Shown here one piece after another: positions 1 to 5,437 of a DNA stretch of 7,702 nt; within the stretch, counting starts at the first letter, position 1, and every line of letters starts with the position of its first letter. The DNA comes from an uncultured Clostridia bacterium (lineage in GTDB: Bacteria > Bacillota > Clostridia > Oscillospirales > Ruminococcaceae), in contig CAMNVW010000063.1 of NCBI GenBank assembly GCA_946563605.1, forward strand, positions 1 through 7,702, written 5' to 3'. The notes under the pieces were generated by a model, which saw nothing but the letters and a program-made list of their open reading frames with translations, ran no database searches and had not been told where the DNA came from. Both the position numbers and the translations under genes were made by a program.

Positions 1-551
1 ATTTCGCCGGTTCCGTCCACGATGGCAATCAGGGATTCCGGCTGCAGCATACGAGCCGCTTCATATAAGGTTTTACCGACCAGCTCAGGCGGTGCCTGCA
101 TGGTGGATACAGACAAAACCTCGTTTCCGACAGGAATATGACGGGCTTTTGTGCGGTCGGTGAGCATTGCGTAAACAGAAGAAACAGTGATATTGGTCGG
201 GCAGAGATATTGAATATCAAACCTTGAAAAAATATCCTCCCGTAAAGGGTCAAAAATACGCGCGATGATTTTGGGAACGTTGAATATTTCACGGGCAATC
301 TGGCAAACCATAATGTTGGTGTTGTCGTCCTCCGTGAGGGCAGCTACCGCATCACAGCCTTCGATGCCGGCTTGACGCAGGATATCCAGATCGATCGGCA
401 CGCCATGAATGGTAAAGCCGGAAAAATCGTCTGATAAAAGATGGAAACTTTCTTGCTTGAGGGCAATAATGGATACGTCGTGACCCAACCGGCACAAGGT
501 ATCGGCAAGGCGCGCGCCAACTTTTCCGCATCCGATAATCAATACATTCAT
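1..551 (-). CDS. trkA: TrkA/KtrA-type potassium uptake regulatory subunit, N-terminal part (C-terminus beyond left edge)
   Basis: This encodes the cytoplasmic regulatory (RCK/TrkA) subunit that binds nucleotides and gates a Trk/Ktr-type potassium transporter at the membrane. The ATG at 549-551 opens 183 codons that continue past base 1. The protein begins MNVLIIGCGKVG, a Rossmann dinucleotide-binding loop (GxGxxG at residues 7-12). The TrkA-N domain spans about residues 1-130, with the family-typical stretches GVPIDLDILRQAGI, ALTEDDNTNIMVCQIA and IARIFDP. A TrkA-C domain appears to start near residue 137 (ARHIPVG onward). The start is supported by AAGGAG (minus strand, 561-566) nine bases upstream. 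The end of beta strand 2 reads IIALKQE, where an acidic residue is usual (see findings). Single-domain relatives are about 220 residues, so the missing part may be short, but a longer two-copy TrkA cannot be excluded. The partner membrane subunit is not in view; it or a second trkA copy probably lies to the left. Confidence 0.9.
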   Translation of the reverse strand, partial: MNVLIIGCGKVGARLADTLCRLGHDVSIIALKQESFHLLSDDFSGFTIHGVPIDLDILRQAGIEGCDAVAALTEDDNTNIMVCQIAREIFNVPKIIARIFDPLREDIFSRFDIQYLCPTNITVSSVYAMLTDRTKARHIPVGNEVLSVSTMQAPPELVGKTLYEAARMLQPESLIAIVDGTGE

Positions 552-600
552 AAAAAGATACTCCTTGCAGTAAGGCTTAAAATAGAAAATAGCTGTTCCT

Positions 601-606
601 ATTATA
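601..606 (-). promoter_or_regulatory. Candidate -10 element for the trkA-like gene
   Basis: On the minus strand this reads TATAAT, a perfect sigma-A -10 hexamer. It lies about 35 bases upstream of the trkA ribosome binding site. The -35 position at 17 bp spacing (624-629, TTTATT) matches the consensus in only three of six positions, and the base pair needed for a TG extension is only partly present. The implied leader would be short, about 40 bases, leaving no room for a large riboswitch. Confidence 0.45.
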
Positions 607-784
607 ACGCAAATGTTTTCTGGAATAAAGGGCGTAAAATTTGTTTTTGAGGAAAATTATTTTTGCGTTAAGCTGTCGGTTTCATTTTGTTCGGGAAACG
701 AATCGAAAGAAAGAAAAAATTGTAGAGGAAGTTTAAATGAACTGTAAATTTTGGCGTGTTGGCAAATTATTTTCCAATTTTCTA

Positions 785-813
785 GTGACAAATGTTTCAT
801 TTTATGGTATAAG
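785..813 (+). promoter_or_regulatory. Sigma-A promoter with extended -10 for the acidic-protein gene
   Basis: The -35 is GTGACA (785-790, five of six consensus bases) and the -10 is TATAAG (808-813, five of six). They are separated by exactly 17 bases, and a TG at 805-806 gives an extended -10 (TGGTATAAG). Transcription would start near 820, about 90 bases before the ATG at 910. The spacer contains a perfect 5-3-5 inverted repeat, AAATG-TTT-CATTT (790-802), a possible small operator. This is the best promoter in the left half of the window. Confidence 0.75.
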
Positions 814-850
814 TAAATAGAAGTAATCTTTATTTAGCCTACTTAAGCGA

Positions 851-856
851 TATAAT
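851..856 (+). promoter_or_regulatory. Second candidate -10 element upstream of the acidic-protein gene
   Basis: TATAAT is a perfect -10 hexamer, but its best -35 (TTTATT at 829-834, 16-base spacer) has only three matching positions. It would give a start near 863 and a shorter leader for the same gene. In such AT-rich DNA it may be a chance match. Confidence 0.3.
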
Positions 857-909
857 TTGATATTGTGGACAAAAGAATTTTTTTTATTTGAAAGGGGATC
901 GTTTGATTT

Positions 910-1290
910 ATGAAAAAAGCAGCGATTTTGGCACTGTTAGGTGTAGCGGCAGCAGGCACAGCAGCTTTCTGCGCAAAAGTAATTAAAAAATATAACCAGG
1001 AGCAGGAGGATGATTATACCGAGTGCGACTGTGGTTGTGATGAATGTAACACAGCCGAAGAAGAAGCAGCAGAAGCTGCAACAGCAGAAGAAGCTGCTGA
1101 AGAAAGCGCAGAAGTATGCGAAGAAGCCGTAACAGCAGAAGAAGCTGCTGAGGAAGACGCAGCTGTTGCAGAAGAAGCAGCAGAAGTTGTTGAAGAACCG
1201 GAAGTTACTATCGAGCTGACCATTGAAGAAGCAAAGCCAGAAGAAAACGAACCGGAAGAAGAACTGGAAGACCACGAGGAAATTATCTAG
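910..1290 (+). CDS. Glu/Ala-rich acidic protein with N-terminal hydrophobic segment and Cys cluster, unknown function
   Basis: I do not recognise this 126-residue protein. It has three parts. Residues 4-20 are hydrophobic and Ala/Gly-rich (AAILALLGVAAAGTAAF), flanked by lysines at 2-3 and 23-27, which fits a single membrane anchor or an uncleaved signal. Residues 36-46 hold a cysteine knot-like cluster, CDCGCDEC (Cys 39, 41, 43, 46), with further cysteines at 21 and 70. From about residue 48 to the end it is low-complexity and strongly acidic: roughly 37 of 126 residues are Glu, mostly in AEEAAEE-type units with an internal 17-residue repeat. The start is supported by AAAGGGG (891-897), though the 12-base spacing is long. 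It has its own promoter and terminator, so it looks monocistronic. Alanine is mostly encoded by GCA, as in pepV, hinting at good expression. The cluster could bind a metal, but this is inference. The reading frame itself is convincing because of promoter, ribosome binding site and terminator. Confidence 0.8.
   Translation: MKKAAILALLGVAAAGTAAFCAKVIKKYNQEQEDDYTECDCGCDECNTAEEEAAEAATAEEAAEESAEVCEEAVTAEEAAEEDAAVAEEAAEVVEEPEVTIELTIEEAKPEENEPEEELEDHEEII
1081..1161 (+). repeat. 51-base tandem repeat inside the acidic-protein gene
   Basis: Bases 1081-1100 and 1132-1151 are identical (ACAGCAGAAGAAGCTGCTGA). Extended to 30 bases (1081-1110 versus 1132-1161) they match in 27 positions. The period is 51 bases, or 17 codons, so the repeat is in frame and gives protein units beginning TAEEAAEE at residues 58 and 75. 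This fits expansion by duplication and could vary in copy number between strains. Confidence 0.8.
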
Positions 1291-1330
1291 TCCGCGTTTT
1301 TCTGTATCGGAGCGATAAAACCAGAACCAT

Positions 1331-1366
1331 CAAAAAAAACAGGGTCGCGGCAGCGGCCCGTTTTTT
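1331..1366 (+). terminator. Rho-independent terminator after the acidic-protein gene
   Basis: A stem GGGTCGC / GCGGCCC (1342-1348 with 1353-1359, one G-T pair) closes a GGCA loop and is followed by TTTTTT at 1361-1366. A run of eight A's at 1332-1339 upstream would pair with the T-run and makes it potentially bidirectional. It ends only about 20 bases before the ATG of the next gene and directly abuts that gene's ribosome binding site, so it may also act as an attenuator (see findings). Confidence 0.85.
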
Positions 1367-1385
1367 ATAGAGAAAGGCGGAGAAT

Positions 1386-2111
1386 ATGAAGGGATGGTAT
1401 CTTGACCACAGCGGCGTCGCGGTCAAAACACAAAACCATTTGCTGCTGTTCGATTTGTTTGGGGATATCCTCAATTGGGAACAGGGCGGCGGACTGGACG
1501 AGGGACGGCTGAACCCTGAGCAGATTGCAGGGGAAGATGTTCTGATCTTCGTTTCCCATGAGCATGAGGATCACTTTGACCCGAAGATATTTGAGCTGAA
1601 AAAGCATCTCAAAAAAGTGCGTTATGTGCTGCCGGAAGAATTTGATGAAGTGATCGACGACGCTGTTTTCGTTCATAGTAATATGAGCGTGCAGTTGGAT
1701 GACTGCAAAATCACGACCTTTGATTCCACCGATATCGGGGTCGCCTATCTGGTGGAGATAGACGGAAAGCTCATCTATCACGCAGGGGATTTGAACTGGT
1801 GGCACTGGGAGGGCGAGGAAGAAGAATTTAACCTCGACCAGCAGCGCCGCTATCAGCAGCAGATGAAATTGCTGAGCAGAGAAGTTGGAAAACGGGAAAT
1901 CGACCTTGCGTTTGTTCCGGTAGATCCGCGTCTTGAGGATGATTGTCTGCGTGGGGTCACCTGCTTTGCACAAAATGTGAACGCGAAGGCGATCGTCCCC
2001 ATCCATTTTTGGGGTGACCCGTCGGTTTTTGACAGAATACAGACTGCGGAGCAGGCACGCTTTTTTGCGGATAAAATCGTTTGTCTGCATCAGCGAGGGG
2101 ATTCTTTTTAG
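1386..2111 (+). CDS. MBL-fold metallohydrolase (UlaG-like / beta-lactamase superfamily domain)
   Basis: This 241-residue protein is a metallo-beta-lactamase-fold hydrolase that should hold one or two divalent metals. The signature HEHEDH (His58, His60, Asp62, His63) follows a hydrophobic strand. The later ligands are His132/Asp135 in YHAGDLNWW and His207 in VPIHFWGD. The N-terminus (WYLDHSGVAVKT, then LLLFDLFGD) fits the opening beta strands of the small UlaG-like subgroup. There is no signal peptide, so it should be cytoplasmic. The substrate cannot be told from sequence; relatives include lactonases, phosphodiesterases and many uncharacterised proteins. The ATG is preceded by a GAAAGGCGGAG ribosome binding site (1372-1382). 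It lies 44 bases upstream of the AI-2E-family gene and is probably cotranscribed with it. No promoter is visible between the preceding terminator and this start. Confidence 0.88.
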   Translation: MKGWYLDHSGVAVKTQNHLLLFDLFGDILNWEQGGGLDEGRLNPEQIAGEDVLIFVSHEHEDHFDPKIFELKKHLKKVRYVLPEEFDEVIDDAVFVHSNMSVQLDDCKITTFDSTDIGVAYLVEIDGKLIYHAGDLNWWHWEGEEEEFNLDQQRRYQQQMKLLSREVGKREIDLAFVPVDPRLEDDCLRGVTCFAQNVNAKAIVPIHFWGDPSVFDRIQTAEQARFFADKIVCLHQRGDSF

Positions 2112-2155
2112 CACACGCTGCAATTTACAAGAGGACGAGAGAGGGGAAGAACACC

Positions 2156-3424
2156 ATGCAGTTGGACAAGGAGAATATCAAAAAAATTGTGGGGATCATC
2201 AGCTTTGCCATTCTGCTGAACTGGGGACTCAAAAACACAGAAATGCTGGGGCGCTTGTTGAAACTGGGAATCGGTCTGCTTTTGCCGTTTTTGGTTGGCG
2301 GACTGCTGGCGTTTATCATCAATGTGCCGATGCGCTTTTTGGAGCACAAGCTGTTTGATGAACCGTATCAAAAGAAATATGCCGGTAAATGTTTTGCTGG
2401 CAAAAAGACCTCTTTGCCAGTGGCAAAACAACCGGAGACATCAACGGCAAAACAACAGCTGCCTGTCTGGTATCGGGCAAAACGTCCGCTCAGCCTGATA
2501 TTGAGCCTGCTGATGGTGGTCGGGATCATCTTTGTAGGAGCATTTTTGATTGTGCCGGAGCTTGCCAACAGCATCAACATGGTGGCAAACAGCGCGAAAA
2601 GCTTTCCGACGCAGCTGCACAAATGGAGCCAACAACTGATGGAATGGATGCCGCAGGCGGCACAGTGGCTGGAAGAGATGACGACCAGCATGGATATTGA
2701 CTGGCGAAAGACCGTCACAGACATTGCCGGATTTTTGCAGAACGGCGCAGGCAATGTGCTCAACACCACCTTTAATGTGGCGGCGTCCATTTTCAGCGGC
2801 ATTGTGACGGGATTTTTGGCGATCGTTTTTTCTTTTTATCTGCTGATGAACAAGGAAAAGCTCGGCAGTCAGGTAAAACAGATTTTGTACGCCTGCATGA
2901 GAGAATCCCATGCGGATTATCTGATTCGGGTGGGCGCGATGGCGAACAGAACCTTTTCCAAATTCCTGTCCGGACAGTGCATTGAAGCGGTGATTTTAGG
3001 GGCGCTGTTTTTTGTAAGCATGACGATTCTTCGCTTCCCATATGCGCTCATGATCAGCGTGCTGATTGCCTTTACTGCGCTGATTCCGGTGTTCGGCGCT
3101 TTTATCGGCTGCGTCGTCGGTGCATTTTTGATTTTGCTGGTTGACCCGCTGCGTGCGCTTTGGTTCATCGTTTTGTTCTTGTGTTTGCAGCAGCTGGAGG
3201 GCAACCTCATCTATCCGAGGGTGGTCGGCAGCTCGGTTGGTTTGCCGGCAATCTGGGTGCTGGTTGCGGTCACCTTAGGCGGCAGCATGATGGGCGTTTT
3301 GGGAATGTTGATTTACATTCCGCTGTTCTCGGTGCTGTACAGCCTGATCCGCGAAGCGGTTCAGAAGCGATTGAACACCAAAAACATTTCATCGGAAAAA
3401 TATCTTGCAAAAGCAAAAAAATAA
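2156..3424 (+). CDS. AI-2E / PerM family multispan membrane transporter
   Basis: This 422-residue integral membrane protein belongs to the AI-2E transporter family (formerly UPF0118). Members have been linked to autoinducer-2 export, sodium/proton exchange and other transport, so the substrate here is unknown. Hydrophobic spans lie near residues 10-26, 36-58, 112-135, 208-230, 274-293, 297-328, 333-347 and 366-398. Between spans 3 and 4 is the family's amphipathic soluble stretch (about 136-205). Family motifs include LIPVFGAFIG (309-318) and LEGNLIYPRVVGSSVGLPAI (347-366). The hydrophilic loop after span 2 (about 65-110) is long and rich in Lys, Gln and Pro. I chose ATG 2156 because AGGGG (2142-2146) lies nine bases upstream. 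An in-frame TTG at 2081 would overlap the preceding gene and has no better site. It sits between an MBL-fold gene and a small membrane protein gene 36 bases downstream. Confidence 0.9.
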   Translation: MQLDKENIKKIVGIISFAILLNWGLKNTEMLGRLLKLGIGLLLPFLVGGLLAFIINVPMRFLEHKLFDEPYQKKYAGKCFAGKKTSLPVAKQPETSTAKQQLPVWYRAKRPLSLILSLLMVVGIIFVGAFLIVPELANSINMVANSAKSFPTQLHKWSQQLMEWMPQAAQWLEEMTTSMDIDWRKTVTDIAGFLQNGAGNVLNTTFNVAASIFSGIVTGFLAIVFSFYLLMNKEKLGSQVKQILYACMRESHADYLIRVGAMANRTFSKFLSGQCIEAVILGALFFVSMTILRFPYALMISVLIAFTALIPVFGAFIGCVVGAFLILLVDPLRALWFIVLFLCLQQLEGNLIYPRVVGSSVGLPAIWVLVAVTLGGSMMGVLGMLIYIPLFSVLYSLIREAVQKRLNTKNISSEKYLAKAKK

Positions 3425-3460
3425 TAGTATACATTTGACCGAGCCGAAAGGAGAATCAAG

Positions 3461-3700
3461 ATGAAAAATCTGTTTTTAATTGCGAATGAGTACATCAATC
3501 AATCCGACTGGAAAGACCTTGCCATGCTGAAATTCTGCCTGTTTGCGATGGGACTGGCAATCGGTCTGTTTGTGCCTTCAAAATCGAAAAAAGCGGTGCT
3601 GATGACGTCAGTTTGCGTGTTTGTGCTGACCTATCTGCCGCTGATGGCAAAATTCTTTAAGGTTGCTTTCGGCAAAAAGGACTGGGAGATCGAGATTTAG
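3461..3700 (+). CDS. Small two-span membrane protein, conserved clostridial type, function unknown
   Basis: This is a 79-residue protein with two predicted membrane spans (about residues 20-38 and 45-63) joined by a short basic turn (PSKSKK, 39-44). An amphipathic N-terminus carries ANEYINQSDWKDL (8-20), and the tail is charged (FGKKDWEIEI). I recall similar proteins in clostridial genomes, sometimes labelled 'permease of phosphate ABC transporter', but at this size it cannot be a permease itself and I would not carry that name over. The start is secure: AAAGGAG (3447-3453) lies seven bases before the ATG. It follows the AI-2E-family gene by 36 bases and is likely the last gene of that operon. 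No clear terminator follows it before the pepV promoter. Confidence 0.8.
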   Translation: MKNLFLIANEYINQSDWKDLAMLKFCLFAMGLAIGLFVPSKSKKAVLMTSVCVFVLTYLPLMAKFFKVAFGKKDWEIEI

Positions 3701-3766
3701 CCGCAAAATATCCGTGCGTTACCAAAAGAAATTTTTACACAAAAGCATGGTAAATATATGAATTTA

Positions 3767-3775
3767 TGGTATAAT
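3767..3775 (+). promoter_or_regulatory. Extended -10 promoter of pepV
   Basis: TGGTATAAT combines a perfect TATAAT (3770-3775) with a TG extension (3767-3768). At 17-base spacing the -35 position (3747-3752) is poor, which is common for extended -10 promoters. Transcription should begin near 3782, giving a leader of about 50 bases that starts almost directly with a stem-loop. A TTTACA at 3734-3739 is 30 bases away and too far to serve as the -35. Confidence 0.7.
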
Positions 3776-3785
3776 GAACTTGACA

Positions 3786-3808
3786 TGAGGGAGTGAACAG
3801 CTCCCTTA
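3786..3808 (+). promoter_or_regulatory. Stem-loop at the 5' end of the pepV leader
   Basis: AGGGAG (3788-3793) pairs with CTCCCT (3801-3806) around a seven-base loop, with one wobble and one A-T pair able to extend it outward. It falls within the first bases of the predicted pepV transcript and has no T-run, so it is not a terminator. A 5'-end hairpin can protect an mRNA from decay. The CTCC part could also pair weakly with GGAG of the pepV ribosome binding site at 3822-3825, which the hairpin would prevent. Confidence 0.5.
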
Positions 3809-3833
3809 AAATTAACGCAATGGAGGAATCACC

Positions 3834-5240
3834 ATGGTTTCTAAAGAAATGGAAGCAAGAATTGACCAATTTATTGCAGATAATAGACAGAATATCCTCA
3901 AGGATATTGCTGCGCTGGTAAACATCAAGAGCGTCAGCACAAAGAGCGATGATCCAAGCGCACCTTTCGGCGAAGGCTGCCACAAGGCACTGGACAAAGC
4001 GTTTGAACTGTGCGAGAAAATGGGCTTTGCAACCAAGAACTACGACTATTATGCAGGCTCCGCAGTTTACGGCGACGCAGAAAAAGAAATTGCTATTCTG
4101 GGACATCTGGACGTTGTTCCTGAGGGCGAGGGCTGGACACATGACCCATATGATATGATTGAAAAAGACGGTTATATCTATGGACGCGGCGTTGCAGACG
4201 ACAAAGGTCCTACCGTGCTGGGTCTGTACGCGCTCAAAGCAATGAAAGAATTTGGCATCAAACCAAACTATACCTTCCGTCTGGTGCTGGGATGCAGCGA
4301 AGAAACCGGTATGGGCGACCTGCCGCACTATCTGGCAGCAGAAAAAATGCCGATCTTTGCGTTCACTCCTGACGCAGGCTTCCCTGTATGTATCGGTGAA
4401 AAAGGTCAGCTCGGCTTCTACATCGACCTGCCGGTAGACGGCAAAGTCATCGAGAACGTATACGGCGGCACCGTCAGCAACGCAGTTTGTGCAAAAGCAA
4501 CCGCAGTGCTCAAAGGCATCAGCGAAGCTGACCTCGGCGATTACGACAAAAACGCATACATTGTTGAAGCAGCAGAAAACGGCTTGAAAGTGACCGCAGT
4601 CGGCAAGACCGCTCATGCAGCAAGCCCAGACGGCTCCGTCAACGCAACAAAACTGCTGTGCGAGCTGCTCGCAAAATTGCCGCAGCTTTCCGAAACAGAA
4701 AAGAAAGCAATGGCAGCGGTTGCAGACATCCTCAAAGACTGCCACGGCGCAGGTATCGGCGCTGAGGTTGAGGACGAGGTATCCGGCAAGCTGACTCATG
4801 TCAACGGCGTAGACGTTCTGGAAAACGGCAAACTGCGCCTGAGAATGGATATCCGTTACCCAGTTACCCTCAAAGGCGAGGATATGGTTGCACGCATTGA
4901 AAAACACATCGCTTCCATCGGCGGCGAAGTAAGCAATATGCACTGCACCAATCCATGCTACAAACCGGCTGACACCGCAGAAATCAAAACCCTGCTTGCA
5001 GCATACGACCATGTCACCGGCAAAAAGGGCGTTCCATACACCATCGGCGGCGGCACTTACGCAAAACATTTTGACAATGCAGTTGCGTTTGGTCCTGGAT
5101 TTGACGATATGCCAAATCCATGCGGCGAAGGTCGCGGCGAAGAGCATATGCCTGATGAGTGCAACAGCATCGACTACATGATGAAAGCGCTGAAGATCTA
5201 CATCATCTCCCTGCTGGGGCTCAACGAATTGTCGCTGTAA
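3834..5240 (+). CDS. pepV: Dipeptidase PepV (M20 family metallopeptidase)
   Basis: PepV is a cytoplasmic zinc dipeptidase that splits dipeptides, including Xaa-His types, in the last step of peptide use. The 468 residues equal the family's usual length (about 465-470). The metal and catalytic residues are all present: His91 and Asp93 in GHLDVVPEG, Asp122 in GVADDKGPT, the pair Glu156-Glu157 in CSEETGMG, Asp180 in FTPDAGFP, and His438 in GEEHMPDE near the C-terminus. The lid or dimerisation-like domain lies roughly at 190-385 and includes GKTAHAASPDGSVNA (257-271), typical of PepV. GGGTYAKHF (405-413) is also typical. The start is fixed by TGGAGG (3821-3826) seven bases before the ATG. The gene is a single unit with its own promoter and terminator. 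Alanine is mostly GCA and the codons TTA, CTA and TCA appear absent throughout, a bias that suggests high expression. Confidence 0.95.
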   Translation: MVSKEMEARIDQFIADNRQNILKDIAALVNIKSVSTKSDDPSAPFGEGCHKALDKAFELCEKMGFATKNYDYYAGSAVYGDAEKEIAILGHLDVVPEGEGWTHDPYDMIEKDGYIYGRGVADDKGPTVLGLYALKAMKEFGIKPNYTFRLVLGCSEETGMGDLPHYLAAEKMPIFAFTPDAGFPVCIGEKGQLGFYIDLPVDGKVIENVYGGTVSNAVCAKATAVLKGISEADLGDYDKNAYIVEAAENGLKVTAVGKTAHAASPDGSVNATKLLCELLAKLPQLSETEKKAMAAVADILKDCHGAGIGAEVEDEVSGKLTHVNGVDVLENGKLRLRMDIRYPVTLKGEDMVARIEKHIASIGGEVSNMHCTNPCYKPADTAEIKTLLAAYDHVTGKKGVPYTIGGGTYAKHFDNAVAFGPGFDDMPNPCGEGRGEEHMPDECNSIDYMMKALKIYIISLLGLNELSL

Positions 5241-5258
5241 GTTGTTTTTTAAGAATCG

Positions 5259-5292
5259 AAAAGGAGCAGTCCAGATGGACTGCTCCTTTTTT
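5259..5292 (+). terminator. Rho-independent terminator of pepV
   Basis: AAAAGGAGCAGTCC (5259-5272) and its exact complement GGACTGCTCCTTTT (5277-5290) flank an AGAT loop, and the T-run continues to 5292. The core 10-11 bp GC-containing stem is perfect. The upstream A's and downstream T's make it symmetric, so it could also stop antisense transcription. It lies 18 bases after the pepV stop codon. Confidence 0.95.
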
Positions 5293-5345
5293 GTGCAGAT
5301 TTTCGTCCCATAAAATTTACTGCTTTTCTCAAAAACAAATACCAA

Positions 5346-5374
5346 TGGATTTTTAAATGGAAATGTGTTATAAT
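5346..5374 (+). promoter_or_regulatory. Extended -10 promoter of the PcrA-like helicase gene
   Basis: TGTTATAAT (5366-5374) is a perfect TATAAT with a TG extension. The -35 at 17-base spacing, TGGATT (5346-5351), matches three of six positions. Transcription would start near 5381, about 57 bases before the ATG. It is the third extended -10 promoter in this window. A CATAAT at 5405-5410 has no matching -35 and is less likely. Confidence 0.6.
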
Positions 5375-5437
5375 GATTTTTCCGATATTGGTAAAAAAGT
5401 TTATCATAATATAGAGCAGAAAGGTTTGGTAATATAG

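Larger units (their letters stand above)
552..909. other. Divergent intergenic region, AT-rich, no gene
   Basis: These 358 bases separate the leftward trkA-like gene from the rightward acidic-protein gene. I see no open frame with a ribosome binding site, no terminator-type hairpin with a T-run and no tRNA. The stretch holds the candidate trkA promoter on the left and two candidate rightward promoters (785-813 and 851-856). A 10-base direct repeat, GTTTCATTTT, occurs at 679-688 and 794-803; the second copy falls inside the spacer of the rightward promoter. The 90-base leader before 910 has no obvious strong structure. Confidence 0.6.

Noticed and set aside
29..650. Small open frames at 29-298 (minus) and 441-650 (plus)
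   Set aside because: They overlap the TrkA-like gene in other frames. The TrkA-like frame has a GxGxxG motif and a good ribosome binding site, while these have neither.
552..909. c-di-AMP (ydaO-type) riboswitch ahead of the potassium-uptake gene
   Set aside because: Such riboswitches do precede ktr genes in some Firmicutes, but the likely trkA leader here is only about 50 bases and the region is AT-rich without the needed long helices.
958..975. Lipoprotein signal (lipobox) at Cys21 of the acidic protein
   Set aside because: The residues before the cysteine are AAF, with Phe where Gly or Ala is required, and lysines follow closely. A plain membrane anchor fits better.
1361..1371. TATAGA after the T-run as a promoter for the MBL-fold gene
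   Set aside because: A start there would fall on the ribosome binding site, and the -35 position lies inside the terminator stem with no match.
1365..2123. 252-codon minus-strand open frame across the MBL-fold gene
   Set aside because: It is the codon-aligned complement of a gene with clear MBL motifs, with no ribosome binding site or family resemblance of its own.
2081..2155. TTG start at 2081 for the AI-2E-family protein
   Set aside because: It would overlap the end of the MBL-fold gene and add 25 non-family residues. ATG 2156 has a well-spaced AGGGG site.
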